A stretch of 43,067 nt of DNA from Bacteroidales bacterium (GTDB lineage: Bacteria > Bacteroidota > Bacteroidia > Bacteroidales > VadinHA17), in assembly GCA_009881065.1 (NCBI GenBank), contig WXFE01000173.1, forward strand, positions 1 through 43,067. The letters are read 5' to 3'. Shown piece after piece: positions 1 to 8,799 of this stretch (within the stretch, counting starts at the first letter, position 1; every line of letters starts with the position of its first letter). The notes under the pieces are model-generated. The model ran no database searches. It was given only the letters and a program-made list of their open reading frames with translations, and had not been told where the DNA came from. Made by a program: the position numbers and the translations under genes.

Positions 1-508
1 CCTCCGGAACCAGGCCGCTGCTGATGATTGCCTCTGCGGAGATATCCTGATCATGCATCCCCTGTTCAGCCTTGGTGGTAGGCGTAATGAGAGGTTTTTC
101 GAACTTCTGGTGTTCCCTCATCCCTTCAGGAAGAGGAATTCCGCATATCTCCCGTCCGCCTCCCCTGTAAAGCCTCCATGAACTTCCCGTCAGGTAACCC
201 CTTACTATCATCTCAACGGGATATGGCTGGCATCTGACCCCGACAGTTACATTGGGGTCCGGAGATGCGATATTCCATACCGGCACGATATCACTCACCA
301 TCTCAAGAAACATGGTTGCTATCTGATTGAGAACCTGTCCCTTGTATGGAATGCCCTCAGGCAGCACAACGTCAAATGCCGAGATACGGTCAGTGGCTAC
401 CATCAGGAGGTATTTGTCATCAATATTATAGACGTCACGAACTTTCCCCCGGTATACTCCCTTCTGCCGCGGGAAATTGAAATCTGTTCCTGTAATAGTC
501 TTTGCCAT
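1..508 (-). CDS. purC: Phosphoribosylaminoimidazole-succinocarboxamide synthase (SAICAR synthase), 3' end cut off
   Basis: This is a purine biosynthesis enzyme that joins aspartate to CAIR using ATP. Reading leftward from the ATG at 508 gives about 169 residues that run off the window edge. Visible family features are the N-terminal KGKVRDVY-type strand (here [13 protein letters not shown]), ATDRISAFD at about residues 39-47, GQVLNQI, the [12 protein letters not shown] segment, and GIPLPEG followed by [13 protein letters not shown]. These match SAICAR synthase across its ATP-binding N-terminal half. The PhoH-like gene ends only 11 bases upstream, so the two are probably co-transcribed leftward. 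The C-terminal half is outside the window. Confidence 0.95.
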   Translation of the reverse strand, partial: MAKTITGTDFNFPRQKGVYRGKVRDVYNIDDKYLLMVATDRISAFDVVLPEGIPYKGQVLNQIATMFLEMVSDIVPVWNIASPDPNVTVGVRCQPYPVEMIVRGYLTGSSWRLYRGGGREICGIPLPEGMREHQKFEKPLITPTTKAEQGMHDQDISAEAIISSGLVPE

Positions 509-519
509 GGATCGGTTAA

Positions 520-1491
520 TTATTGCTGCGATTCTTCCTTTCTGTTTTTCTCCTCGCTGTCATAAGCCCTCACTATATGCCTGACAAGCCTGTGTCTTAC
601 TATATCCCTCTCATCAAAACGGATAATTGAAATCCCTTCAATACCTTCCAGGAGGTGCATTGCCCGGAGCAATCCCGACTCGCTCCGTTTCGGGAGGTCA
701 ATCTGGGTGGTATCGCCTGTAAGGATGAACTTGGAATTCACGCCCATTCTTGTGAGGAACATCTTGAGCTGGCTCATGGTTGCATTCTGGGCCTCGTCAA
801 GTATCACAAAACAGCTCTCGAGTGTTCTTCCCCTCATGAACGCCAGAGGTGCAATCTGCACCGTTCCATCCCCTATCCACTGCTCGAGCTTGCGATACGG
901 TATCATGTCATGCAGGGCATCATAGAGAGGCTGGAGGTAAGGATCAAGCTTGTCTTTCATGTCACCAGGCAGGAAGCCCAGCCGTTCTCCTGCCTCAACG
1001 GCAGGACGGGTGAGCACAATCTTCTTAACAGCATGGTTCTTCAGAGCCCTGACAGCCAAAGCAATGGCAGTGTATGTCTTCCCGGTGCCGGCCGGACCCT
1101 CGGCAATGATCAGGTCATTGCCGGCATACTCCTTCACCAGCTGAAGCTGGTTGACAGTGCGTGCCCTGATAGGACGCCCACTGGTGCCAAATATAAGAGC
1201 ATCCTCGAAATCACCGTTGGAGGCTGACCGCATGTGTTCGTCATCAAGGATCAGACGCTCAATATCATCCTCATCAAGCCTGTTGTAACGCCTGTAATAA
1301 TCAATTAGTGCATTCATTCGCGAGACGAAAACGGAAACCTCGTCAGCCTCTCCCACACATTTGATCTCATTTCCCCTGGCTATCAGCCTGACTTTCGGAA
1401 AACAACCCTGAATCTGATCAAGAAGCCTGTTACCAGGCCCAAACATGACTATCGGATCAATACCGTCAAGTAAAATTACCTGTTCCGTCAT
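520..1491 (-). CDS. PhoH-like ATPase (PhoH/YbeZ family)
   Basis: This is a cytoplasmic P-loop ATPase of the PhoH family, whose members are linked to RNA metabolism; the exact role is unsettled. The protein has about 323 residues from the chosen start, typical for the family. The Walker A motif GPAGTGKT lies near residues 132-139, and Walker B with the family signature LDEAQN lies about 100 residues later, followed by [11 protein letters not shown]. An in-frame start 24 codons upstream (1563) is possible, but the sequence from the ATG at 1491 ([10 protein letters not shown]) is where PhoH-like similarity begins, and the longer version would run into the promoter of the divergent gene. purC follows after 11 bases. 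Confidence 0.92.
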   Translation of the reverse strand: MTEQVILLDGIDPIVMFGPGNRLLDQIQGCFPKVRLIARGNEIKCVGEADEVSVFVSRMNALIDYYRRYNRLDEDDIERLILDDEHMRSASNGDFEDALIFGTSGRPIRARTVNQLQLVKEYAGNDLIIAEGPAGTGKTYTAIALAVRALKNHAVKKIVLTRPAVEAGERLGFLPGDMKDKLDPYLQPLYDALHDMIPYRKLEQWIGDGTVQIAPLAFMRGRTLESCFVILDEAQNATMSQLKMFLTRMGVNSKFILTGDTTQIDLPKRSESGLLRAMHLLEGIEGISIIRFDERDIVRHRLVRHIVRAYDSEEKNRKEESQQ

Positions 1492-1602
1492 CTGATTCTC
1501 TTCTCCAAATCTTTCTAAAGGACTCTCCTTAAGCTTCTTATATCTGTGATCTTTTGTGTGCATCCATTCTTCCGCAAAGTAAGTTTATTTTTTGCAGAAG
1601 AC

Positions 1603-1610
1603 TATCTTTG
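1603..1610 (+). promoter_or_regulatory. Probable -7 element TATCTTTG
   Basis: The sequence TATCTTTG matches the Bacteroidota -7 consensus TAnnTTTG and sits 16 bases before the ATG at 1627, giving a very short leader. No clear TTTG is seen 18 bases upstream (AGTT there), so support rests on the -7 match and its position in the divergent gap. Confidence 0.45.
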
Positions 1611-1626
1611 CTGTAACAATTTTAGG

Positions 1627-2421
1627 ATGCCGCTTATCACGTTAACCACCGAGTGGAGGGAGAATGATTTCTTCAACGGGATACTCAGGGGGAAACTTGC
1701 CTCCGCCTGCCCCGGTGCTCTCATTGTGAACAATGCCGGCGGAATCCCTCCACTGAACATAATGCACGGCGCTTTCGTCGTAAGAAACACCTTCATCCAT
1801 TATCCCGAAGGCACCATCCACCTGATATTCGTCAGCAGCGAGGGACCTGCAGAGCACCCACACCTTCTGGTCAAAGCCCACAACCATTGGTTTGTGGGTG
1901 CAAACAACGGGATGTTCAACCTGATTCTCAATTCCGAACCTGACCTGATCATCAGCCTCAGGAATGATGACAGGGAAGACGAGATAACTCTTTTTGCTGT
2001 CACCGCCGCGGCCATAGCCAACGGGCAACCACCTGAGAGCCTCGGGGAAAGAATCTCCTCCATATCCGAAAAAGTACCGCTGAGAGCTACAATTGACCGC
2101 GATGTGATAATAGGCAGCGTTATCTTCATTGACTCATACGGCAACGCTATCACCAACATTACCCGGGAGATCTTCGCCAGAGTCTTCGAGGGAAGGGATT
2201 ACAGGATTCTGATCAAGAGCAACAACTATTTTACCGAAAAAATAAGCAGGTTCTACCGTGAAGAACCTGTCGGGGAGATCGTGACCCGCTTCAACTCACT
2301 CGACCTTCTCGAACTTTCAATCAACGGGGCAAACCTGTGCCAGCTTTTTTCCGTCGATACCGGTGACGCCGTCAGGGTTGAAGCAAGGAACCAGGGTCGT
2401 GAAACAAACGGCCTCTTTTAA
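1627..2421 (+). CDS. SAM hydroxide adenosyltransferase / SAM-dependent chlorinase-fluorinase family protein (DUF62), variant
   Basis: The family splits S-adenosylmethionine to adenosine and methionine using hydroxide. The 264-residue protein begins MPLITLTTEW and shows the family order: ITLTT strand, FFNGILRGKL helix, NNAGGIPPLNIMHGAFVVRN, YPEGTIHLIFV, a GHYFVGPDNG-like WFVGANNGMFNLIL, and the C-terminal FIDSYGNAITNI strand. The ATG at 1627 was preferred to an upstream in-frame ATG at 1546 because that would add 27 non-conserved residues overlapping the PhoH gene and the -7 box. Odd points: the usual TDFG near the N-terminus reads TEWR, and the usual VDPGVG segment reads VSSEGP, so residues thought to belong to the active site are changed. 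Activity is therefore uncertain. mazG follows 12 bases downstream. Confidence 0.8.
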   Translation: MPLITLTTEWRENDFFNGILRGKLASACPGALIVNNAGGIPPLNIMHGAFVVRNTFIHYPEGTIHLIFVSSEGPAEHPHLLVKAHNHWFVGANNGMFNLILNSEPDLIISLRNDDREDEITLFAVTAAAIANGQPPESLGERISSISEKVPLRATIDRDVIIGSVIFIDSYGNAITNITREIFARVFEGRDYRILIKSNNYFTEKISRFYREEPVGEIVTRFNSLDLLELSINGANLCQLFSVDTGDAVRVEARNQGRETNGLF

Positions 2422-2433
2422 GAACTTTAACAA

Positions 2434-3222
2434 ATGAGAAAAAAAGCCATCAGGGAATTTGCCAGGCTGCTCGATATCATGGATGAGCTCCGGACAAAAT
2501 GCCCTTGGGACATGAAACAGACCAATCAGACACTCAGAAAACTTACGATAGAGGAAACATATGAGCTGGCAGATGCCATACTGCAGGATGACAATGATGC
2601 TATCAGGAAAGAGCTTGGCGACCTGATGCTCCACGTGACATTCTATGCGAAGATAGGATCGGAGAAAGAACTCTTTGACATGGGCGATGTGCTTGAAGGC
2701 ATCAACAACAAGCTGGTATACCGCCATCCGCATGTATTCGGAGATGTGAATGTAACACGGGGAGCACGCGAAGTTGAGGAGAACTGGGAAAAACTGAAGA
2801 TGACGGAGCAAGCTGAATACAAACCCGTACTTTCAGGTGTGCCTGTATCCCTGCCGGCAACCATAAAAGCCAACCGTATCCAGGAAAAGGTAAGAGGTGT
2901 GGGATTTGACTGGGACTCGCGTGAGCAGATATGGGACAAGGTGACGGAGGAGCTTGATGAACTCAAACAGGCAATAGTCTCAGGGGAAAAAGTGGATATT
3001 GAGTCTGAGCTTGGCGACCTGTTCTTCTCACTTATAAATGCTGCAAGGCTATACGAGATAGACCCTGAATCAGCTCTCGAGAAAACCAACAGGAGGTTTA
3101 TGAAGAGATTCAACTATCTGGAACAGAAAACACTGGCAAAAAACCTCTCACTTCACGATCTTACCCTTGATGAGATGAATGAAATCTGGGAGGAGGCCAA
3201 ACAGTTGGATAAACCTCTTTAG
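2434..3222 (+). CDS. mazG: Nucleoside triphosphate pyrophosphohydrolase MazG
   Basis: MazG hydrolyses (d)NTPs to monophosphates and pyrophosphate, cleaning the nucleotide pool. The 262-residue length and tandem architecture match the long, two-domain MazG. The first MazG domain carries CPWD (residues 23-26), EETYEL (40-45) and ELGDLMLHV; the second carries TEELDELKQAI near residue 170 and SELGDLFFSLINAARL near 188, each a Mg-binding EExxE/ExxD set. It lies 12 bases after the SAM-family gene and is probably in the same operon. Its stop overlaps the convergent speB stop by four bases (3219-3222). Confidence 0.96.
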   Translation: MRKKAIREFARLLDIMDELRTKCPWDMKQTNQTLRKLTIEETYELADAILQDDNDAIRKELGDLMLHVTFYAKIGSEKELFDMGDVLEGINNKLVYRHPHVFGDVNVTRGAREVEENWEKLKMTEQAEYKPVLSGVPVSLPATIKANRIQEKVRGVGFDWDSREQIWDKVTEELDELKQAIVSGEKVDIESELGDLFFSLINAARLYEIDPESALEKTNRRFMKRFNYLEQKTLAKNLSLHDLTLDEMNEIWEEAKQLDKPL

Positions 3223-4082
3223 CTGCTGACAGGCTGCACACTGAACCTGTAGCTCAGCATCTGGTAGACCACCTTCGCAGCCATGAAATCAGGGGCTTTA
3301 TTTGATTCCGAAGGACAGAGTTCCACAACATCGAACCCAACCACATTGCGTTTGCTGAAGACATCACGCAGGAAGAACATCAGCTCCCGGTAGTCAGGGC
3401 CGCCCGGCTCAGGAGTCCCTGTCGACGGCATCACCGAAGGATCGAACACATCGAGGTCAACAGTTATGTAGACATTCCCCGGCAGCAGATCCAGCGCCTT
3501 GTTGTAAAGAGTCTTATCCCTGTAAAGCTCATGGGCAAAGAAGATGCTCCTCCTGTCTGCAAAAGGGAGTTCCTCTGCTGACATGCTTCTGATACCAACC
3601 TGAACCAGTGGCGCATACTCCTTCGCCCTTGCGGCGACGCAGGCATGATTAAGGTGTGACCCCTCATAAAATGGTCTGAGGTCAGAGTGAGCATCAAGCT
3701 GCAGGATTGCCAGGTCTGTGAAGGCTTCAGAGGCGGCCCGGAAAGCTCCTATGCTGACGGTATGGTTGCCTCCGAGAACCACCGGGAAACGATTCTCGCT
3801 GAAGAGGCGCGAGACGGTGCGGTAAACATCCCCGGTGACCTCCTGCGGATCACTGCCTGTCACCAGCGGGGCCAGGGTATGAATTCCGTGCCTGTGTACC
3901 TCGGTCCCGGTTTCAATGTCATAAAACTCCAGTGCCGGTGAAGCTTCAAGAATGGCAGAAGGCCCTTTATCGGCACCCCTTATGTATGTGCTGGTAGCAT
4001 CATACGGCACCGGAACTATAATGATCCTTGACTCATCATAACTGTAAACGACCTCTTCACCTCCGAAGTTTGTCACTACCAT
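3219..4082 (-). CDS. speB: Agmatinase (ureohydrolase family)
   Basis: This enzyme hydrolyses agmatine to putrescine and urea with a di-manganese centre. The protein is 287 residues. Ureohydrolase metal ligands are present: GGNHT (104-108), LDAHSD (129-134), LNHACV shortly after, and VDLDVFDPS with the STGTPEPGG loop. The arrangement DAHSDLR...NHAC is the agmatinase type seen in Bacteroidota rather than arginase or formimidoylglutamase, although substrate cannot be proved from motifs. The start is the ATG at 4082 (MVVTNFGG); a longer frame reaching 4247 would only read the neighbour's lysine-rich tail out of frame. It begins 4 bases after the DUF5606 stop, so the two are likely co-transcribed. 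Confidence 0.88.
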   Translation of the reverse strand: MVVTNFGGEEVVYSYDESRIIIVPVPYDATSTYIRGADKGPSAILEASPALEFYDIETGTEVHRHGIHTLAPLVTGSDPQEVTGDVYRTVSRLFSENRFPVVLGGNHTVSIGAFRAASEAFTDLAILQLDAHSDLRPFYEGSHLNHACVAARAKEYAPLVQVGIRSMSAEELPFADRRSIFFAHELYRDKTLYNKALDLLPGNVYITVDLDVFDPSVMPSTGTPEPGGPDYRELMFFLRDVFSKRNVVGFDVVELCPSESNKAPDFMAAKVVYQMLSYRFSVQPVSS

Positions 4083-4086
4083 TGCA

Positions 4087-4674
4087 CTACTCCCCCGGGG
4101 CCTTTGGTTCACCTCCCTTTGCAGCGGGAGCCTTGCGGCTTTTTGGAGCGGTTTTCTCACCTGCTCCGCCTTTTTCTGCCTTGTCTGCTTCGATGACCTT
4201 TTCCTTTTCGGGTTTGGCAGCGGGCTCCTTTCCTTCCGTCTCTTCACTTACAGGCTGACCTTCACCCTCTTCCTTCCCGGCAGGCTCCTCCTCCTTTACC
4301 AGGAGATTCAGCCCCTGGAGTATATTATACCAGTGAAGCACCTTCCTTATGTGCGAGGTATAGACCCTTTCGCGATTATATTCCGGGAGCGTCTCCGCGA
4401 AATATTTCTTAAGCTCGGCGTCAGGCTCTTTGTGAGACATAGCAGGCCCGCCATTCTCCTTTTCCCAGATCATATCCATAACCTTTCCAAGTGGTATATC
4501 CTCACTGTCTGTGTAAATTGAAATCTCATCCAGTGCACTTACCCTGGCCGTCGGGCCGGCGGTTGACCGCTTTCCTGTCTCAAGGTTCTCAACAATGACT
4601 CCATTTTTACCCTGGGCAATGAATTTGAAGAGGGTACCTTCACCGGAAATAGCCAGAATATCTTTCAGGTTCAT
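4087..4674 (-). CDS. DUF5606 domain protein with charged low-complexity tail
   Basis: This is a conserved Bacteroidota protein of unknown function. The first 75 or so residues (MNLKDILAISGEGTLFKFI..., KNGVIVENLETGKRSTA, LDEISIYTDSEDIPLGKV) match the DUF5606 domain, a small beta-rich module. Residues 80-120 form a helical region (ELKKYFAETLPEYNRERVY). From about residue 122 to 195 the protein is almost only K, E, A, G and P, with no fold evident. The tail ends 4 bases before speB. The low-complexity tail is longer than the core domain would need; its role is unknown. Confidence 0.82.
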   Translation of the reverse strand: MNLKDILAISGEGTLFKFIAQGKNGVIVENLETGKRSTAGPTARVSALDEISIYTDSEDIPLGKVMDMIWEKENGGPAMSHKEPDAELKKYFAETLPEYNRERVYTSHIRKVLHWYNILQGLNLLVKEEEPAGKEEGEGQPVSEETEGKEPAAKPEKEKVIEADKAEKGGAGEKTAPKSRKAPAAKGGEPKAPGE

Positions 4675-4716
4675 AATCGGAATTATTAATAATAGTAACT
4701 CTGTTTCAATCTTTTA

Positions 4717-5451
4717 TCACACAATATTTCGTTCCTTCTTGATTCTCTCCCATGCCTCGTTGATAGTCTTGAATTTCTCTTCGGCCGTCTTTCTGAAATC
4801 CTCTCCGAGGTGGCTGACTTTGTCAGGATGATGTTTCAGGGCCATCTTTCTGTAGGCACTCTTCAGCTCCTCGTCAGTGGCTGTCCGTTCAACCTCAAGA
4901 ATCCTGTAGGCTGAGTCAGTAGCCGGTATGAACATGTTGCGTATAGAGTCATAATCGCTGGAGCTGATACCGAGCATGTCTGCAATAGACTTGATGACAC
5001 TGACCTCCTTAGGCTCGAACCGGCTGTCAGCTGCGGAAATATTAAATAGGATATGTATCAGCTGAAGCCTCGACGGGTAGTCCATGTTTCTCCTTATCTG
5101 CAGGCATATATCCCTGATGGGTATATCCTGCTTCAGCAGGTCACGGAGTATCTGCAGGGCTTCCCGGGCTGTTTCCACTCCGAACCGGGAGACGAAGAAC
5201 CTTTTGACATAATCAAGTTCTGACTTCAGAACCTTTCCGTCAGCCTTCATCACGGCAGCAATCAGCACCAGGAGACTCATCCCGAAATCACCGGGTGTGG
5301 TGCGGCTGGTCATTGGTCCGCTTCCGGTCTGCTGATAGGTGACTGTTGCTCCGTCAAAAAGGGCGCCGATGAAAAAACCCAGCAACCCTCCCAGCGGTCC
5401 GCCTATGGCAAATCCCAGTCCTCCTCCTATCCACTTGGCAAACTTACCCAT
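4717..5451 (-). CDS. TerB / DnaJ domain protein (DjlA-like co-chaperone)
   Basis: This is a membrane-associated J-domain protein expected to stimulate DnaK. The 244-residue protein starts with a glycine-rich hydrophobic segment (about residues 6-33, [21 protein letters not shown]), then a TerB-like helical domain (about 50-160), and ends with a J domain (about 175-244) carrying the HPD motif in KHHPDK. The ATG at 5451 is chosen: an AGGAG lies 5 bases upstream, and ATG overlaps the coaE stop as TGATG, which suggests translational coupling. A GTG one codon upstream is the only alternative. J domain at the C-terminus is as in DjlA. Confidence 0.88.
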   Translation of the reverse strand: MGKFAKWIGGGLGFAIGGPLGGLLGFFIGALFDGATVTYQQTGSGPMTSRTTPGDFGMSLLVLIAAVMKADGKVLKSELDYVKRFFVSRFGVETAREALQILRDLLKQDIPIRDICLQIRRNMDYPSRLQLIHILFNISAADSRFEPKEVSVIKSIADMLGISSSDYDSIRNMFIPATDSAYRILEVERTATDEELKSAYRKMALKHHPDKVSHLGEDFRKTAEEKFKTINEAWERIKKERNIV

Positions 5452-6050
5452 CACCTCTCCTTTTCTGCAAGACGAAGCATATCCCCATGGATCTTGAGAA
5501 TCTCCGGTATGATCATTTCGCTGTCAGAGTTGTTGATGACATAATACGACTGTTCCTCTCTCTCCTCATCCCCCAGCTGGTTATTGATTCTGCCAATCAC
5601 CTCTTCGCGTGTAAGCTCACTTCTTCCCATCACCCGTGAAATACGCTCTTCCACAGGTGCGGACACTGTAACCACCCTGTCTACCAGTGAATCAGCTCCT
5701 GCCTCAAAGAGAATGGCAGCCTCCATAATAACATAGGGAGCTGCTGAAGCGGAGGCCCACCGTTTGAAACGTTCAAGCACCTCCGGATGCACTGCGGCAT
5801 TCACTTTACGTAGAAGATCAGGCTTGTTGAAGATTATCCGTGCAAGCTCCTTGCGGTTGAGTTTTCCATGGGCATAGAGATCCTTGCCGGTTATCAGGTT
5901 TATTGCTGCACGGATGTCAGGCTCATTATCCATCACATCCTTCGCAACATTGTCAGCAACAAACACAGGGATTCCAAGAACCCTGAAAATCCTGCATACG
6001 GTTGTCTTGCCGCTGCCTATTCCGCCTGTGACTCCCAGTCGTTTTGCCAT
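5451..6050 (-). CDS. coaE: Dephospho-CoA kinase
   Basis: CoaE catalyses the last step of coenzyme A synthesis, phosphorylating dephospho-CoA with ATP. The protein is 199 residues, the normal length. The P-loop GGIGSGKTT lies at residues 9-17, the conserved [13 protein letters not shown] region follows, and VNAAVHPEV and [11 protein letters not shown] match the CoA domain and lid. Two in-frame ATGs are close together (6056 and 6050); 6050 is preferred because AGGAGG (complement of 6058-6063) lies exactly 7 bases before it. Its stop shares a base with the DnaJ-protein start, and the YbbR gene ends 16 bases upstream, so it sits inside the nusB-to-DnaJ operon. Confidence 0.95.
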   Translation of the reverse strand: MAKRLGVTGGIGSGKTTVCRIFRVLGIPVFVADNVAKDVMDNEPDIRAAINLITGKDLYAHGKLNRKELARIIFNKPDLLRKVNAAVHPEVLERFKRWASASAAPYVIMEAAILFEAGADSLVDRVVTVSAPVEERISRVMGRSELTREEVIGRINNQLGDEEREEQSYYVINNSDSEMIIPEILKIHGDMLRLAEKER

Positions 6051-6057
6051 AAGCATT

Positions 6058-6063
6058 CCTCCT
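6058..6063 (-). promoter_or_regulatory. Strong Shine-Dalgarno AGGAGG for coaE
   Basis: AGGAGG on the minus strand is 7 bases before the ATG at 6050 and only 1 base before the ATG at 6056. The spacing decides in favour of 6050. Strong Shine-Dalgarno sites are uncommon in Bacteroidota, so this one is notable. Confidence 0.7.
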
Positions 6064-6066
6064 TTT

Positions 6067-6837
6067 TCAGCTTCCCGGCCTTTGTTCACCGGTGAGTGAC
6101 TGGTGCCGTACAGCCTCGCCATTCCCGTTTTGGGATGATACTGCCCGCCCGATTACAGTCACCTCCACATTTACCCTTTTCTGGGAGGTCTGCAGATATT
6201 CAGGGCATTCAATCGGAATCCGCGACCTGAAGTTTTCATTCATCCGCCTGAATATCCGGTACTTTGTAGGTATGCCATCAAGGGTATCCAGAACATGCTG
6301 GGGCCCCGTGACAGTAATGCTGTCAGGGTCTGTCACAATAATCATCCTCCTTCCTTCCGCAAGCTCCACCTTCATATTCGGAATGACGGGCATCTTTCTC
6401 GTCACCAGCTTGTCATAACCAAAAAAGAGTGTATCCGGATGGATGGCAAGGATGTCAAAATCAGCATGCAACTGCTTTGAGAAACTGCTCATGAGCCCTG
6501 AGGTAACAAGATAGTATCGGGGTAAAAGACCGGGTATCCTTCGCGGTGAGACCTTGGTAAAGTCAATCACCACCGGGGCCCTGCTGCCTGACAACTTTAC
6601 CTTCAGAATGGAATAGCCCGGTCCGCGAAGATCCATCTCAAGCTTGTCAGGAAGATCTCCGGTCACAATCCGGTCCTTGGGCGGATTGATATACCTTACC
6701 GGGTAATTAATTGAACCCTGCAACTCCTTGCTGAGCTCGTTGAGATACCATAATGCAAAGGAAAGTAACAGGAAAATCGCAAAAACAAGGAGCTCCCTGT
6801 TCAAAAATCTTGCCTTTCTTTCCTTTTTGTCATTCAT
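6067..6837 (-). CDS. YbbR-like (CdaR-type) domain membrane protein
   Basis: The protein is 256 residues: a short basic cytoplasmic N-terminus, one membrane helix (about residues 16-34, LLVFAIFLLLSFALWYLNEL), then an extracytoplasmic region with YbbR-like repeats (VRYINPPKDRIV...LPDKLEMDLRGPG; and MPVIPNMKVELAEGRRMIIVTDPDSITVTGP, where VxGP is typical). YbbR proteins regulate diadenylate cyclase in Firmicutes; here no cyclase gene is adjacent, so that role is not implied. It lies between yajC (24 bases upstream) and coaE in a leftward operon. Confidence 0.85.
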   Translation of the reverse strand: MNDKKERKARFLNRELLVFAIFLLLSFALWYLNELSKELQGSINYPVRYINPPKDRIVTGDLPDKLEMDLRGPGYSILKVKLSGSRAPVVIDFTKVSPRRIPGLLPRYYLVTSGLMSSFSKQLHADFDILAIHPDTLFFGYDKLVTRKMPVIPNMKVELAEGRRMIIVTDPDSITVTGPQHVLDTLDGIPTKYRIFRRMNENFRSRIPIECPEYLQTSQKRVNVEVTVIGRAVSSQNGNGEAVRHQSLTGEQRPGS

Positions 6838-6861
6838 GGTTGCAATGTATATCCTTTTGTT

Positions 6862-7188
6862 TTATTGCCTTGCAGCAGCGTCTGACTGATCCTTGAGGAT
6901 GGCGTTCTTATCAACCCTGATCTTTACGTCATTGGCAATCTCTACTGTCACAATGTTGGCAGCTACCTCCACAACCTTGCCGTAAATGCCACCGGTTGTT
7001 ATTATCCTGTCACCCTTGGCTATTGCATTGCGGTAGTTTGTCAGTTCCTTCTGCTTCCTCATCTGCGGCCTTATCATGAAAAAATAAAAAACCACAAATA
7101 CCAGGATAAGCGGAAGAAGGCCGGTCATTATGTTTGGACTTCCCTGGGCAGGAGTTGCCTGCAAATAAATGAATGCTGATGTTGTCAT
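6862..7188 (-). CDS. yajC: Preprotein translocase accessory subunit YajC
   Basis: YajC is a small inner-membrane partner of SecDF in protein export. The 108-residue protein has one membrane helix (about residues 19-40, ending VVFYFFMIRPQ) followed by the hallmark RPQMRKQKE and a cytoplasmic domain with GDRIITTGGIYGKV, all diagnostic of the family. It is followed by the YbbR gene after 24 bases and preceded by the DUF1573 gene after 48 bases. Confidence 0.95.
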   Translation of the reverse strand: MTTSAFIYLQATPAQGSPNIMTGLLPLILVFVVFYFFMIRPQMRKQKELTNYRNAIAKGDRIITTGGIYGKVVEVAANIVTVEIANDVKIRVDKNAILKDQSDAAARQ

Positions 7189-7236
7189 GTGTGATCTCTT
7201 TGTTTGATATTATTTGTATTGATTAATATTTATCTG

Positions 7237-7674
7237 TTATCTGCTTTTCTTCGTCACATCGGCAATAATACGCAAAATAACTAAATTATTCTCTGCATTT
7301 GACTGAACTACAACAGTTTTTGTCTGAACTCCCTCCCTGCCGGATGTATCGAAGATCACCTCTATGGTGCCCGATCTGCCGGGTGGCACGGGTTTTTTGT
7401 CAAATTTGGGCACCGTACAACCGCAGCTTGCAGAGGCTGAGCTGATAACAAGGTCAGCATCGCCGGTATTGGTGTATGTAAAGATACATCCCACCTTCTC
7501 TCCTTCCATCACTGTTCCGAAGTTGTGTTCCGGGGCAGCAAAAGTCAGCACGGCCGTACCCGTGGTGTCTGAGGGTGCAATGTTGCCGGCCCCTGGTCTG
7601 TTTCTTCCGCATGCGCCGGTCAGAAGTGCTGCAGTCACCAGAACTGCCATCAGATATGTCAAAGCATTTTTCAT
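7237..7674 (-). CDS. DUF1573 domain lipoprotein
   Basis: This is a 145-residue predicted lipoprotein. From the ATG at 7674 (MKNALTYLMAVLV) a signal peptide leads to a lipobox LLTGAC, with Cys at about residue 22. The rest is a DUF1573 beta-sandwich: FAAPEHNFGTVMEGEKVGCIFTYTNTG, the SCGCTVP signature, PPGRSGTIEVIFDTSGREG and TKTVVVQSN. Members are common in Bacteroidota envelopes and resemble Ig/ASPM-type folds; function is unknown. An ATG 8 codons upstream would overlap nusB and place charge-rich residues before the signal peptide, so 7674 is preferred. Confidence 0.88.
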   Translation of the reverse strand: MKNALTYLMAVLVTAALLTGACGRNRPGAGNIAPSDTTGTAVLTFAAPEHNFGTVMEGEKVGCIFTYTNTGDADLVISSASASCGCTVPKFDKKPVPPGRSGTIEVIFDTSGREGVQTKTVVVQSNAENNLVILRIIADVTKKSR

Positions 7675-7687
7675 TTCTTTAATTCTT

Positions 7688-8707
7688 CTATTCGCCAAGG
7701 AGCCCCCTCCCGGACTTTTTTATGGTTCCGCCTGCTCTCAGCTCCTTAACGATCTTGTCAAGGATTCCGTTGACAAAAGTACTGCTTTTGGCAGTGCTGT
7801 ACTCCCTGGCAATTTCAATATATTCATTCAGTGTAACCTTCACAGGCACCTCCGAAAACTCAACCAGCTCAGTAATAGCTAATTGCATCACAAGCTTATC
7901 CATCAGGGCAATCCGTTCCACTTCCCAGTTTGTGGTATTGTTATCGATCAGCTCACTGTTTTTCTCACTGTGGAGGATCGTCTTTCTGAGTAATTCCCTA
8001 ACATATTTTTCATCATCCTTATTGGTAAAGAGCGGAGGGATTGATATCGCGCTGCCCTCGTCATTTTCCCTGAACCTGCTCAGTGAGTTGCGTATCATGG
8101 AAGCTGCATAGGGCAGGTCGTCATTCCAATAGACAGACTGCTCTTCGAGGCTGGTTTCGAGGTCCTGCGAAGCGGGAAAAAACTTCGTTACCAGCTCTTT
8201 GATGAAACGAAGGTCTGCCTTGTAACTGTTTTCGGGTGAGGTCATGTAAGCCTTGTAGGCTCCCCATTGTATCATCTCATTGAAGATAATCCTGACCACT
8301 TCCGGATGATCACACCACGAAAGCCCTTTTGTCGCAATCCATCGGCTCAGAGCCTTCATGCTGTTGAGCTTGTCCTTGCGGGTCCATAGTGCGGGTGTCG
8401 CTTCGGAATAGCTGCGAAGCTGCCTGTTTTTCCTCAGCTGTTCAATAACCCTGTTGTCTGCAAACCTTCTGTTTGGATTAATGTCTTCCGGTCCGGGAAT
8501 CTTCTTCATGCCTGATAGTGCCACCTTTTCCCGTGCCAGATCAGAGAGGGAGATGAGCAGAAGGAGCAGATAATGATACAGATCATAGCTTCGCCTGATG
8601 CTCAACATAAGCTCCTGCTCGGCAGTTTCGAGATCGGATATCTCTTTCCTGTTGCAGGAATATAGCACAGTCAGCGCCTTGATCCTGAGTTGTCTTCTGC
8701 TTATCAC
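7688..8707 (-). CDS. nusB: Transcription antitermination factor NusB, long Bacteroidota form
   Basis: NusB binds boxA RNA with NusE (S10) and supports rRNA antitermination. At 339 residues it is more than twice the E. coli length. The start MISRRQLRIKALTVLYS resembles the NusB N-terminus (RRxxRxxALQxLY), and the classical C-terminal NusB core occupies about residues 215-325 (NWEVERIALMDKLVMQLAITEL...VKVTLNEYIEIAREYSTAKSSTFVNGILDKI). A long helical insertion separates the two, as is usual in this phylum. The gene heads a leftward run with DUF1573, yajC, YbbR, coaE and the DnaJ protein. Confidence 0.92.
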   Translation of the reverse strand: MISRRQLRIKALTVLYSCNRKEISDLETAEQELMLSIRRSYDLYHYLLLLLISLSDLAREKVALSGMKKIPGPEDINPNRRFADNRVIEQLRKNRQLRSYSEATPALWTRKDKLNSMKALSRWIATKGLSWCDHPEVVRIIFNEMIQWGAYKAYMTSPENSYKADLRFIKELVTKFFPASQDLETSLEEQSVYWNDDLPYAASMIRNSLSRFRENDEGSAISIPPLFTNKDDEKYVRELLRKTILHSEKNSELIDNNTTNWEVERIALMDKLVMQLAITELVEFSEVPVKVTLNEYIEIAREYSTAKSSTFVNGILDKIVKELRAGGTIKKSGRGLLGE

Positions 8708-8730
8708 TTAAAGAACATTTTTTCAGGCAG

Positions 8731-8738
8731 CAAAGTTA
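8731..8738 (-). promoter_or_regulatory. Possible -7 element TAACTTTG for nusB
   Basis: On the minus strand TAACTTTG matches TAnnTTTG and lies about 24 bases before the nusB ATG. No TTTG is visible 18-19 bases further upstream, so this is a weak call. Confidence 0.35.
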
Positions 8739-8799
8739 AAAAAATCAGCATAGCACGCCACCTCCGGGCCAAAAAAGTATCACATTTTGTCAGCCCTAC

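Noticed and set aside
655-1227. Plus-strand reading frame of 190 codons opposite the PhoH-like gene
   Set aside because: It is the antisense shadow of a gene with complete PhoH motifs; the translation has no recognisable domain or signal.
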